64,000 nt of DNA from Paludibacteraceae bacterium (GTDB lineage Bacteria; Bacteroidota; Bacteroidia; Bacteroidales; Paludibacteraceae). Each line of letters starts with the position of its first letter. Position 1 is the first letter of the stretch. The translations under genes and the position numbers were made by a program. Below are positions 1 to 7,255 of this stretch, one piece after another. Location: contig JAGBEJ010000004.1 of assembly GCA_017937025.1 (NCBI GenBank), positions 289,688 to 353,687 of the forward strand, given 5' to 3'. The notes under the pieces were generated by a model, which saw only the letters and a program-made list of their open reading frames with translations, was not told the origin of the DNA and ran no database searches.

Positions 1-327
1 CGCCGACGCTACTTGCCGGACATCCTTTCGCACAACGCCAATGTGCGCGGATTCGCCGAACGCAATGCCGTGAACGCGCCTATACAAGGCTCAGCCGCCG
101 ACATCATAAAGATAGCCATGATAAACATCGACCGCCGCATGACGGAACTCGGACTGAAATCGACAATGATGCTTCAGGTACACGACGAATTGAACTTCAA
201 CGTGCCGAAGGATGAGCTTGACACAATGAAAAACATAGTCAAAGAGGAAATGGAGGGTGCATTCAAACTATCTGTGCCGCTGCGAGTTGACATCGGCGTG
301 GGCGACAACTGGCTTGAGGCGCATTAA
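1..327 (+). CDS. polA: DNA polymerase I, C-terminal fragment (cut by window edge)
   Basis: This is the 3' end of polA; the frame is open from base 1, so the start lies outside the window. The roughly 108 codons correspond to the palm/fingers end of the polymerase domain of family A DNA polymerase, which fills gaps in replication and repair. Visible motifs are NAPIQGSAADIIK, typical of the helix before motif C, and the motif C segment QVHDEL that carries a catalytic carboxylate. The protein ends in DNWLEAH, a usual place for Pol I to stop. Nothing looks damaged. The TTG at base 13 is internal, not a start. Confidence 0.95.
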   Translation, partial: RRRYLPDILSHNANVRGFAERNAVNAPIQGSAADIIKIAMINIDRRMTELGLKSTMMLQVHDELNFNVPKDELDTMKNIVKEEMEGAFKLSVPLRVDIGVGDNWLEAH

Positions 328-416
328 ACTCACGATAAAGGAAAAACAAAGGCTGTCATTTTTTATGGCGGCCTTTTTCTTTGCTTTTTGCAACCCGGTT
401 GCACATGTTCCCGCCA

Positions 417-424
417 TAATTTTG
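417..424 (+). promoter_or_regulatory. Bacteroidetes -7 promoter element (TAATTTTG)
   Basis: Matches the Bacteroidetes consensus TAnnTTTG and lies 26 bases before the ATG of the metal permease gene. No convincing -33 TTTG at 19-20 bases spacing was found, so this rests on the -7 box and its position. Confidence 0.45.
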
Positions 425-450
425 CACCAGAAATTAAAAACAACATCACT

Positions 451-1758
451 ATGAATGAAATTGTACACTTGATTAACGAGATGTCGCCCTATCTTCTTTT
501 GGGCTTCCTGCTTGCAGGACTTATGCACTCGTTCATCCCCGGCAGGTATTACACAAGATTCCTCGCCAAGAAGTCGTTCGGCAGCGTGGTCAATGCCGCC
601 TTGTTCGGCATTCCGCTTCCGTTATGTTCGTGTGGAGTTATTCCGACAGCCATGTCGCTGCGCAAGGAGGGCGCGTCAAAAGGTGCTGTGGCATCGTTCC
701 TCGTCGCTACGCCGCAGACTGGCGTCGACAGCATCATCGCCACTTTCAGTCTTATGGGACTGCCTTTTGCCATTGTGCGTCCGATAGCTGCTTTGCTGAC
801 TGCGGTATTCGGCGGCGCGATGGTGAACCTGACCGACGACAGCGAGGAGAAAACCGCTGACAATGCCGCCAGCAAGCATGCGGAGCATAAGCATGAAGGC
901 TTTGGACACAAGCTGCGCGAGGCTTTGGAATATGCCTACATAGAGATGATGGAGGACATCGGCAAATGGCTCGTCATCGGACTTGTGATAGCCGGGCTGA
1001 TAACTGTCTTCGTGCCAGCCGAGTTGTTCGCTGTATTCAACGGCAACACTCTCGCCTCGATGCTTCTGGTGCTGTGCATTGCGCTGCCAATGTACCTTTG
1101 CGCTACAGGAAGCATTCCGATAGCCGTTGCGCTCATGATGAAGGGACTTACTCCCGGCGCGGCTTTAGTGTTGCTCATGGCTGGTCCTGCATGCAACTTC
1201 GCATCAATGCTGGTTGTGAAGAAAGTGCTCGGCACACGTACGCTCGTCACTTACCTCGCGTCTATCATTGTCGGCTCTATCACCTTTGGATATTTAATTG
1301 ACTATCTGCAGTTTAACGGTATCGTCAATTTCCTTGAACAGCTGACAATGCAGCAGGCATGTTGCGAAGAGGGCGACAGCTGGTTCTCATGGGTATGTAC
1401 AATTCTCATGGCTCTGATGCTTATTAACGCCATAGTGCTGCCTAAACTCGGACTGCGCAAAGCTCATCAATGCCATTGCCACGGCGAGCATAACCACGGC
1501 GGTGACTGCTCATGCGGATGCGATGACGATGACTGCTGCGACACAAAAGAGCACGCCGAGGCCCGCACATATATAATCGAGGGCATGAACTGCAACCATT
1601 GCCGCGCCAATGCGGAGAAGGCGCTGCAGCAAGTGGAAGGCGTGACGAGCGCCAGTGTGGATTTGGCGTCGAAAAGAGCGGTTGTCACAGGCACAGCTAC
1701 TGAGCAGCAACTGCGCGAAGCCATCGAGTCGATAGGCTTCAGGCTGGAGAAAGCATAA
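451..1758 (+). CDS. SO_0444-type Cu/Zn efflux permease with C-terminal HMA domain
   Basis: An inner-membrane permease of the ArsP/DUF318-like family (SO_0444 type) expected to export soft metal ions. The first half has about four membrane segments including PLCSCGVIP, and the second half repeats the theme with LCATGSIPIA and AGPACN, so cysteines lie inside the membrane core. A His/Cys/Asp-rich linker follows (around residues 345-370, with HCHGEHNH and CSCGCDDDDCC). The last 65 residues form a heavy-metal-associated domain with GMNCNHC. The start at 451 (MNEIVHL) is preferred over an in-frame GTG/TTG at 388 because it follows the promoter box and begins at the conserved amphipathic helix. The ion specificity (Cu, Zn or another) is not decided by the sequence. 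Confidence 0.85.
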   Translation: MNEIVHLINEMSPYLLLGFLLAGLMHSFIPGRYYTRFLAKKSFGSVVNAALFGIPLPLCSCGVIPTAMSLRKEGASKGAVASFLVATPQTGVDSIIATFSLMGLPFAIVRPIAALLTAVFGGAMVNLTDDSEEKTADNAASKHAEHKHEGFGHKLREALEYAYIEMMEDIGKWLVIGLVIAGLITVFVPAELFAVFNGNTLASMLLVLCIALPMYLCATGSIPIAVALMMKGLTPGAALVLLMAGPACNFASMLVVKKVLGTRTLVTYLASIIVGSITFGYLIDYLQFNGIVNFLEQLTMQQACCEEGDSWFSWVCTILMALMLINAIVLPKLGLRKAHQCHCHGEHNHGGDCSCGCDDDDCCDTKEHAEARTYIIEGMNCNHCRANAEKALQQVEGVTSASVDLASKRAVVTGTATEQQLREAIESIGFRLEKA

Positions 1759-1770
1759 TTCAATCACATA

Positions 1771-1813
1771 AAAAAGAAGAAAGGCTCGCATTGTCTGCGG
1801 GCCTTCTTCTTAT
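1771..1813. terminator. Bidirectional hairpin terminator
   Basis: AGAAGAAAGGCTCGCA pairs with TGCGGGCCTTCTTCT, with A/T runs on both outer sides. It sits between the convergent metal permease and LRR genes and overlaps the LRR stop codon, so it can serve both. Confidence 0.8.
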
Positions 1814-3240
1814 TCCTTTGGCAATTCCTTCGATGGTCTGATGTTTCGGAAATTCATCCAGAATTCGCCTCCCTTGTATTTTTTCAAGCTCATTTTCGGA
1901 ACATAGAGCGGTATGTCGAGGTCGTAAGTCAGGTCGGCGTCGATGATAGGCGGTCTGGCGGCGCGGCATCTTATGTATTTGAGCCCGGTGCAGTCGCCCA
2001 GTATCTCGTCGCCTATCTCCTTCACGCTGCTCGGTATCTCTATCGCAGTCAGCCCCGTGCAGTTCTTGAACGCCCATTTGTCTATGTCGGTCACGCTTCT
2101 CGGTATTATTATTCTCGTTATGTTTTTACATTCCTCGAAGGCGCAGTAACCTATCGTGCTGACGTACTTAGGCACGGAGAATTCGCCCGACACGGTCTGC
2201 GGCACTCTTATGAGTTCGGTCCTGTCCTTGTTGAAGAGGATGCCGTTCCCCGAGTCGTACTCTGTGTTCTCCAGGTCCACGTTTATCGCTGTCAGACTGG
2301 AGCATCCGGTGAACACGTCGTTTATCTCCTCCACCTTGGCAGGGATGTTTATCGTCGTGATTTTCGCGCAGCCCTCGAAGGCTCTGTCCTCGATGACAGT
2401 CACTGTGGCAGGCATGTTGAATACGCCTTCCTTGGCTTGCGGCACGGTCAGCATCACGGTTTTGTGGCGGTCATACAGGGCGCCGTTGTCCGATGCGTAT
2501 TTTGTGTTGCCTTCCTCCACTGTTATGCTTTTCAGATTGGTGCAGCACCCTATGAAAGCCATTTCGCCTATGTGGCTCACGGTTTTCGCTATCTTTATCT
2601 CGCTGCCGTTGTATCTCTCGAAGGCGTCGTCTTGGATTGTTTTCACAACGTAGGTCTTGCCGTCGATTTTCACTTTCTGCGGTATGCTCAGTTTGCCCTT
2701 CTTCTCGCTCACGTATGTCACGCTTGCGTACTTGTTGCCCTTGCCTGCCGCTGTTTCTATCTGGTAGTACACGCCGTCTATCTCGGTCGGCATTTCCTCC
2801 TTGTTGTACACGTCGGAGAAGCATCGCCACATCGGTGAGCTTCTGTATCTGCCGTAGCTTGCCTTAGGCACATAGAGCGTGGCGGAGCAGTCTGCGAATC
2901 CGGTTGTGAAAGGCGGTTTGGCGGCATCGCATATTATGAACCTCAGGCTCGGGCAGTCGTCAAAGTCGTCTTTTATCATCGTTATGCTGCTGGGCAGATG
3001 CACCATTATCAGGTCCGGGCTGTCCTTGAACGCGCCTTTTTCTATGCCTTTCACTTGGAACTTCTCGCCGCCGATGTTCACGGTGGCTGGGATTATGACC
3101 TCGCCGCTGTATTTCTTCTCTCCGCCTACGACGTATGCTTCTCCGGCCTCGGTCTCATAGTAGATGCCGTCAGCCTCGCTTGCAGCCCAAGCGGTGCAGG
3201 CGCAGACTATTGCGGCGATTATAGTGAGCAGTTTCTTCAT
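1810..3240 (-). CDS. BspA-like leucine-rich-repeat (LRR_5) secreted protein
   Basis: A 476-residue exported protein. The N-terminus MKKLLTIIAAIVCACTAWA is a Sec signal peptide, probably cleaved after AWA. Most of the rest is made of LRR_5 repeats of the Treponema/Bacteroidetes BspA type, recognisable by phrases such as IEKGAFKDSPDL, IEDRAFEGCAKI and IGYCAFEECKNI. Two blocks resembling the N-terminal EADGIYYETE segment recur (EIDGVYYQIE near residue 153), suggesting an internal duplication. No C-terminal sorting tail is evident. BspA-like proteins are generally linked to adhesion or binding of host or bacterial surfaces; the ligand here is unknown. It converges with the metal permease. Confidence 0.85.
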   Translation of the reverse strand: MKKLLTIIAAIVCACTAWAASEADGIYYETEAGEAYVVGGEKKYSGEVIIPATVNIGGEKFQVKGIEKGAFKDSPDLIMVHLPSSITMIKDDFDDCPSLRFIICDAAKPPFTTGFADCSATLYVPKASYGRYRSSPMWRCFSDVYNKEEMPTEIDGVYYQIETAAGKGNKYASVTYVSEKKGKLSIPQKVKIDGKTYVVKTIQDDAFERYNGSEIKIAKTVSHIGEMAFIGCCTNLKSITVEEGNTKYASDNGALYDRHKTVMLTVPQAKEGVFNMPATVTVIEDRAFEGCAKITTINIPAKVEEINDVFTGCSSLTAINVDLENTEYDSGNGILFNKDRTELIRVPQTVSGEFSVPKYVSTIGYCAFEECKNITRIIIPRSVTDIDKWAFKNCTGLTAIEIPSSVKEIGDEILGDCTGLKYIRCRAARPPIIDADLTYDLDIPLYVPKMSLKKYKGGEFWMNFRNIRPSKELPKE

Positions 3241-3262
3241 GCTTTCCTTTTTCTCTATGGCG

Positions 3263-3270
3263 CAAATTTA
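3263..3270 (-). promoter_or_regulatory. -7 promoter element for the LRR gene
   Basis: TAAATTTG on the minus strand, 22 bases before the start codon, matches TAnnTTTG. Confidence 0.45.
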
Positions 3271-3314
3271 ATTACATAATTCGTTCTGTGCTGCCATGTC
3301 ATTAATTATCATAG

Positions 3315-3350
3315 TAAAAAAAAGGTCCAAGCCGCAAGCTCAGACCTTCT
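3315..3350 (-). terminator. Rho-independent terminator of the lipoprotein array
   Basis: AAGGTC and GACCTT pair around AGC/GCT, followed on the minus strand by eight T. It lies just after the last gene of the 3.3-6.3 kb array. Confidence 0.75.
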
Positions 3351-3353
3351 CTT

Positions 3354-4025
3354 TTATAGTGTGACACATTGTTTATAATTCAGCCACGGTGTGTATTTGC
3401 CTATGATTAATTTTTTGAGATATGCCCTTTGGTGTGGGCTTGTCTTTTTCATTATGTATATGTCACTTTTTAATGCATGGTATGCGTTTGGGTTTATCTC
3501 GGGCAACTCCTTTTCAAGGAAATCCAGTGTGATGGTATGCAACTCTTTTGTCTCTGTGTCGTAGGCGTAATGGTATCTTTTTCCTGCGGGATGTTGGAGA
3601 ACCATGAAGCCGGTCAGAAGTCCTATGACCACGCCTGAAACAACTTGCGCAGTGGCGTATAAAGCGGCTCTCTGTTTGGTCATGGCTGCGTTAAACAAGA
3701 TGTATCTGCCGCTGCTTATCAGTTTGGTATAGCCTTTCTGAACTTTGAAGGCAGAGCCGTTTAGATATAGAGTGTCCCCGTTTGAGTAAGCCCAGGCTTT
3801 TTTCTTCAACAGCTTTTTTGTCTTTTTGTCCTCGGATTTCAGAACGTAATCATTCCTGTCGTTCGGGCATCCCTTAAGTTTTATTATTTGCGCTGAATCT
3901 TTCACAGAAGGTGTTTTGCTCACTATTTCCTCAAGGCTCATATATATTCCCTGCGGATAATCCTCTTGCGCTGTTGCGCTGTGCGCCATCAATACGGCAA
4001 CTAATGCCAAAAATATGTTTTTCAT
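3354..4025 (-). CDS. Secreted protein of unknown function, last gene of the lipoprotein array
   Basis: A 223-residue protein with signal peptide MKNIFLALVAVLMAHSATAQ. The mature part starts with GIYMSLEEIVSKTPS, reminiscent of an uncharacterised Bacteroidetes secreted family (possibly DUF6563; I am not certain). One hydrophobic stretch (AALYATAQVVSGVVIGLLTGFMVL, near residue 120-143) may be a membrane segment or a buried helix; the C-terminal third is basic. It is not obviously a paralogue of the four lipoproteins upstream, but it shares their strand and low GC. Its upstream region resembles that of the lipoprotein at 5247-5711 (CTTCACRACATYC followed by TA-rich sequence). Confidence 0.7.
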   Translation of the reverse strand: MKNIFLALVAVLMAHSATAQEDYPQGIYMSLEEIVSKTPSVKDSAQIIKLKGCPNDRNDYVLKSEDKKTKKLLKKKAWAYSNGDTLYLNGSAFKVQKGYTKLISSGRYILFNAAMTKQRAALYATAQVVSGVVIGLLTGFMVLQHPAGKRYHYAYDTETKELHTITLDFLEKELPEINPNAYHALKSDIYIMKKTSPHQRAYLKKLIIGKYTPWLNYKQCVTL

Positions 4026-4093
4026 TGTGTTTATAATAATCTAAGAATGTCGTGAAGTTCCTTTCGTACCATTTGTTTTTACGGATACTCAAA
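4026..4093 (-). pseudogene. Truncated orphan coding tail (KNKWYER copy)
   Basis: After the stop of the lipoprotein at 4079-4525, a shifted minus-strand frame reads RKNKWYER and then diverges. The same KNKWYER is found at the same position after the paralogous lipoprotein at 5247-5711, where the frame continues as a longer plausible protein end. This copy keeps only the first part and loses similarity near base 4050. It has no start codon of its own and is best read as a remnant carried along when the lipoprotein gene was duplicated. Confidence 0.4.
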
Positions 4094-4525
4094 AGTCACA
4101 ATGTCTGTAGTTGGATTCATGTCATAAAAGTTTTCCTTTGTGTATTTGTATGTCTTTAAGACATTTGCTCCATTGGGTAAGGCATCGTACTTTTGTCCTT
4201 CTTTTGCTTCTATTGGCACTGTAGATATTACAACATAAAATGTGTCAATCTTACTTATTTCAAAGTAATCTGTCCAATAATTATTTCTTCCTTTGAAAAA
4301 ATCCAAACCACCATGTAAAGTGTCAGATGGTGATATTGGACTTCCGCCAATTCTAAGGCAAGCTATTTCCCCATGATTATAAGTGAAAAATGAATATTCT
4401 ATAATTCTATGAGAAGAATTGATTACTTGATAATGGATATAGCTTCTTTTCTCTGGATCGAAAAACTTCTCACAAGAAACCAGAAAAAATGCTACAATTA
4501 TTGTGATTATAAAAGTATTTTTCAT
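4079..4525 (-). CDS. Small lipoprotein, array member 4
   Basis: 148 residues. The N-terminus MKNTFIITIIVAFFLVSC ends in a lipobox with Cys18, so it should be a lipoprotein. It is clearly paralogous to the lipoprotein at 5247-5711: both end with PIEAKEGQKYDALP followed by a KYTKE.FYD.NP.TD.VTF.YP segment, and both contain KIDTFYVVIS. The central part (YSFFTYNHGEIACLRIGG versus YSFF..NNADNITCFVIGH) has diverged more. I do not recognise the family. The Bacteroidales-type lipoprotein signal suggests the periplasm or cell surface. Confidence 0.75.
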   Translation of the reverse strand: MKNTFIITIIVAFFLVSCEKFFDPEKRSYIHYQVINSSHRIIEYSFFTYNHGEIACLRIGGSPISPSDTLHGGLDFFKGRNNYWTDYFEISKIDTFYVVISTVPIEAKEGQKYDALPNGANVLKTYKYTKENFYDMNPTTDIVTFEYP

Positions 4526-4555
4526 TGTTTTTGTATTTTAAAAGACCTTTGTGTA

Positions 4556-4654
4556 TTAAGGTCTGTAAGGATTATTTGGATAATAAGGATTTATGCTGCG
4601 AGGATCTGCAGTGGGATATCTCCAAAAATCCCATTCGTCATCCGTTTTTTTTAT
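4556..4654 (-). pseudogene. Orphan coding tail between lipoprotein genes (tail B)
   Basis: In the 125-base gap after the lipoprotein at 4651-5118, a minus-strand frame without a start reads 32 residues including KTDDEWDFWRYPTADPRS and ends in NNPYRP before TAA. Its composition (Trp, Tyr, Pro, Asp rich) resembles a real protein C-terminus rather than random AT-rich DNA. It is bounded by a stop overlapping the end of the upstream gene, and the lipoprotein at 4079-4525 follows it. Inference: a leftover 3' end of a displaced gene. Confidence 0.45.
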
Positions 4655-5118
4655 TCATATGATTTCACAATTATTCCTTCCATATCTTTCGAAGGAGGAT
4701 ATGTAAGCGGATGCCGCTCCGAAAAGTGTTCTTTATAATATTGCAGTGGTATATCATATCGTTGCAATATTTGATAATCCTTCACTATCATGTCCCATGG
4801 AACGTTTTCACAAACACTTTGCAAGATTATGAATATGGTTATTGTGTCTTGAGACACATCCTTGTTTTTATACCAACTCGCACTCCAGCATCTATTTTGT
4901 GGAAATGTTCTTGATGTGAACCAATAATCATCTTTTGTGGCATGTAAAATTGTGTCGTGTTGAGATTTTATGTCAAAATGCTCGCTTGATAGATGAAATA
5001 TAGATATTGTGTCATTTGAAATGTTTCTAACAACAATTGAGGTATAGCAGTCCTCATCTGTCAATCCCTTGCAGCAAGAAAAAAGCACTGCCAATGTTAA
5101 AAAAAATATATATTTCAT
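4651..5118 (-). CDS. Small lipoprotein, array member 3
   Basis: 155 residues. MKYIFFLTLAVLFSCC gives a lipobox with Cys15 or Cys16. The mature protein begins with YTSIVVRNISNDTISIFHL, and a QDTITIFIILQ strand recalls KIDTFYVVIS of the neighbouring lipoproteins. The C-terminus (YPPSKDMEGIIVKSYE) recalls that of the lipoprotein at 5797-6288 (YPPTPEMRDMEMTPSYEE), pointing to a second pair of related genes in the array. Length and layout (lipobox, beta-rich domain of about 130 residues) fit one broad family. Function unknown. Confidence 0.75.
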   Translation of the reverse strand: MKYIFFLTLAVLFSCCKGLTDEDCYTSIVVRNISNDTISIFHLSSEHFDIKSQHDTILHATKDDYWFTSRTFPQNRCWSASWYKNKDVSQDTITIFIILQSVCENVPWDMIVKDYQILQRYDIPLQYYKEHFSERHPLTYPPSKDMEGIIVKSYE

Positions 5119-5131
5119 AGTGTTTGGGGAA

Positions 5132-5263
5132 TTAAAAGCCTAGGAATTCATATGTCGGATGTTCTTTATTAATCTCAGCATTCCACCAATCTTCCCCGAA
5201 ATGCCTTCTGCCGTATGCACTCGCTTCGCGCTCGTACCATTTGTTTTTATGGATAAACAAAAG
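5132..5263 (-). pseudogene. Orphan coding tail between lipoprotein genes (tail A)
   Basis: A minus-strand frame of 43 codons with no Met reads through the end of the lipoprotein gene at 5247-5711 (out of frame with it) and continues as KNKWYEREASAYGRRHF, a WWNAEINKEHP segment and HPTYEFLGF before TAA. The following lipoprotein gene starts 13 bases later. The sequence looks like a genuine protein end and has lost its body. The layout 'coding tail, then small gene' resembles displaced toxin-tail/immunity cassettes of polymorphic toxin loci, but that reading is inference. Confidence 0.5.
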
Positions 5264-5711
5264 TTACAACATCAGTCTCAGGATTAAAGTCGTAAAAGCT
5301 CTCCTTTGTATATTTGTATATTTTCAAGACGTTACTCCCTTTTGGTAAAGCATCATACTTCTGTCCTTCTTTTGCTTCTATTGGTTTTGCGGATATCACC
5401 ACATAGAATGTGTCTATTTTTTCTGTATTAAAATAGTCACCCCAAGAGTTCTGCTCTCTCCCATTGTCGTATATAAATCCACCATGTGTGGAATCATTGG
5501 GCATGATTGGCTCATGCCCGATTACAAAGCAAGTTATATTATCAGCATTATTCATTTTATGATAAAAGAAAGAGAACTCAACTTTAAAATCTGTATTATT
5601 CCTTACCCTATATGGAATACAATTAGGTTCAGATTCAAGCAGATTCTTGCATGATGTTATGCCCCATAGTGTTATCAACCATCCTACAAGGGCGCATATT
5701 ATGTTTTTCAT
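5247..5711 (-). CDS. Small lipoprotein, array member 2
   Basis: 154 residues. The start MKNIICALVGWLITLWGITSC carries a lipobox with Cys21. It is the close paralogue of the lipoprotein at 4079-4525: the last 50 residues are nearly identical and the middle is more variable. The 3' flanks also match (KNKWYER in a shifted frame), so the duplicated unit extended past the stop codon. Function unknown. A periplasmic or surface-anchored binding or immunity-type protein would fit the size, but nothing in the sequence proves it. Confidence 0.75.
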   Translation of the reverse strand: MKNIICALVGWLITLWGITSCKNLLESEPNCIPYRVRNNTDFKVEFSFFYHKMNNADNITCFVIGHEPIMPNDSTHGGFIYDNGREQNSWGDYFNTEKIDTFYVVISAKPIEAKEGQKYDALPKGSNVLKIYKYTKESFYDFNPETDVVTFVYP

Positions 5712-5796
5712 GTCTCTTTTATTAGTATATGGATGTTGTGAAGTTTTTATTTCGTATTATTGTTTCTATAGTTGTTATGTCCGGCTGCGCTGATTG
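5712..5796 (-). other. Gap with a possible third orphan coding tail
   Basis: The 85 bases between the lipoproteins at 5797-6288 and 5247-5711 contain a minus-strand frame reading LTISAAGHNNYRNNNTK before TAA, again entered out of frame from the upstream gene end. The second half (CTTCACAACATCC followed by TA-rich sequence) aligns with the region upstream of the gene at 3354-4025. It is weaker than tails A and B and could be chance. Confidence 0.25.
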
Positions 5797-6288
5797 TCAA
5801 TTGTTCCCGTTGATTATCTCCTCGTATGAAGGTGTCATTTCCATATCCCGCATTTCTGGAGTTGGCGGATAATAAATATGCCAGTTCATTTGACGCAAAA
5901 AATCCAAGGTGAGTTTATAACCGACAATGCATGGCTCCTCAATGTTTGCTTTGTTTGAATCCGCATCAAATATAAATAGCACTAATGTATCAGTTTTGGG
6001 TAAATTGTGAAAAAAAGCCTCCCAATGATCTGGAACATTTGATACGAAATCAATTGCTTTACCTGGGGCTATTTCATTGCGATTAGAATAGTTTGCAGCT
6101 ATGTTTTGCGCTTTTGCAAAAGAGATTTCTGGCGATATGCAAAAGTCCTGATATATAATGGCTTTATCTGAATTGTTATGTATTGTAATAAGATAATGCC
6201 ATTTGTCACTATTTTCATAATTACAAGATGGGAATGCGAAAACAACGCAGAATAATATTGCGAACGAGATAAGGGGAATGTTTTTCAT
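5797..6288 (-). CDS. Small lipoprotein, array member 1 (first gene)
   Basis: 163 residues from the ATG at 6288 (MKNIPLISFAILFCVVFAFPSC, lipobox Cys22). The frame extends upstream to 6345, but that extension lacks a signal sequence and would overlap the promoter box, so the internal Met is preferred. The mature part has HYLITIHNNSDKAIIYQDF and a strand TDTLVLFIFDAD matching the TFYVVIS region of its neighbours. It ends in YYPPTPEMRD...PSYEE, like the protein at 4651-5118. It heads the array and is probably transcribed with the genes down to 3354. Confidence 0.75.
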   Translation of the reverse strand: MKNIPLISFAILFCVVFAFPSCNYENSDKWHYLITIHNNSDKAIIYQDFCISPEISFAKAQNIAANYSNRNEIAPGKAIDFVSNVPDHWEAFFHNLPKTDTLVLFIFDADSNKANIEEPCIVGYKLTLDFLRQMNWHIYYPPTPEMRDMEMTPSYEEIINGNN

Positions 6289-6344
6289 GTTTTGTGTATG
6301 CTTTGTTTTTGTTTTGTTGCATTTTAGCGTGTCACAAAGCCACA

Positions 6345-6352
6345 CAAAGTTA
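6345..6352 (-). promoter_or_regulatory. -7 promoter element of the lipoprotein array
   Basis: TAACTTTG on the minus strand, 56 bases before the ATG at 6288; fits TAnnTTTG. Confidence 0.5.
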
Positions 6353-6491
6353 AGTTAATTATTGAATAAATAGATGCCTTTTTATACATTAAGTTTTTGT
6401 ATTATAATTTATTCTTATGCTCATAGCGTAATATAGAATGGCGGCATAATAAAGTTTCATTTTGCCAGCAAATTGAATATTAAAAGAGATT

Positions 6492-6522
6492 TTGTTTTTC
6501 TCACCCCTCTTTCTATCTTTGC
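6492..6522 (+). promoter_or_regulatory. Bacteroidetes promoter (-33 TTTG, -7 TATCTTTG)
   Basis: TTTG at 6492-6495 and TATCTTTG at 6515-6522 are separated by 19 bases, the classical Bacteroides spacing. The gene start at 6542 is 19 bases downstream. Confidence 0.7.
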
Positions 6523-6541
6523 TTACATCAAGCTTTGAGAT

Positions 6542-7255
6542 ATGGAGAAATTCGGCAACGGCGACCTTCTGCCTAAATACGACACATGCTTTTTCGAGCG
6601 TTACGCCAAAGAGACGTTGGCGGACTTGGTCAGCGCGCATTATGCCGGACTTGTAAACCGCGACCGCCCCGACCTGCAGGATACGTCGCTCGGCATAGGT
6701 ATCGAAGTGACGCGTGCCATGCGCGAGGGCAAGGCGGAGGCGCATGAGCTGATAAACGACGTGGCGGGGCAGAGGATTATAGACGTACCGTCCGAAGTGT
6801 CGTCTTCCGTCAATGCCTATGGCTACGGATTCGTGCTCAACGGTCAGCTCATAGGACGTGCCGAGCGTGAGTACTGGGAGAGGGCATTGCCGCTGCAGCA
6901 CATAATCGAGAGCAAGGTGGCTAAGGTGGCGAACGGTTTTTATGGGTATTTCTCGGAGTTCGGGCTGTATGTATTCTCCAAAGAAACTCTATCGACACAG
7001 GATGTGTTGGGCACGATGGATTGGATGATTTCCCTGCAGAAGCCCAATCGGCTGGCTTACAATTACCTTTTTCTCTCGCAGAGCACCGACCTCTGGGTTT
7101 GCAATCTTGACAGGCGTGAGACACACCGTTTCAACATCCCGGTCGCCAAGCGACAGACTTATTACAACATAGCCATAACATCGCATGAGGACCATTCTGA
7201 GCTGCAGCGCCAGATGGAGCGGATGCGCCAGGCAAAAGGAAACGACAATGAATAA
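6542..7255 (+). CDS. Unknown protein with a possible PD-(D/E)xK nuclease-like core
   Basis: 237 residues, no signal peptide or membrane segment, so probably cytoplasmic. I do not recognise the family. The N-terminal part contains NRDRPDLQDTSLGIGIEVTRAM (residues about 38-60). The spacing 'PDLQ ... GIEVT' resembles the metal-binding core of restriction-endonuclease-fold proteins (Asp on one strand, Glu-x-Thr on the next), with a further AEAHEL helix. This is pattern resemblance only. The C-terminus is charged and helical (LQRQMERMRQAKGNDNE). Its last codons overlap the start of the next gene by 8 bases, so the two should be translationally coupled. It has its own strong promoter. Confidence 0.65.
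   Translation: MEKFGNGDLLPKYDTCFFERYAKETLADLVSAHYAGLVNRDRPDLQDTSLGIGIEVTRAMREGKAEAHELINDVAGQRIIDVPSEVSSSVNAYGYGFVLNGQLIGRAEREYWERALPLQHIIESKVAKVANGFYGYFSEFGLYVFSKETLSTQDVLGTMDWMISLQKPNRLAYNYLFLSQSTDLWVCNLDRRETHRFNIPVAKRQTYYNIAITSHEDHSELQRQMERMRQAKGNDNE

Noticed and set aside
388..450. Longer start for the metal permease
   Set aside because: The extra 21 residues overlap the -7 promoter box and carry no conserved sequence.
4409..4738. A 109-codon plus-strand frame inside the lipoprotein array
   Set aside because: Antisense to two lipoproteins; it has no promoter or signal and owes its length to AT-rich antisense sequence.
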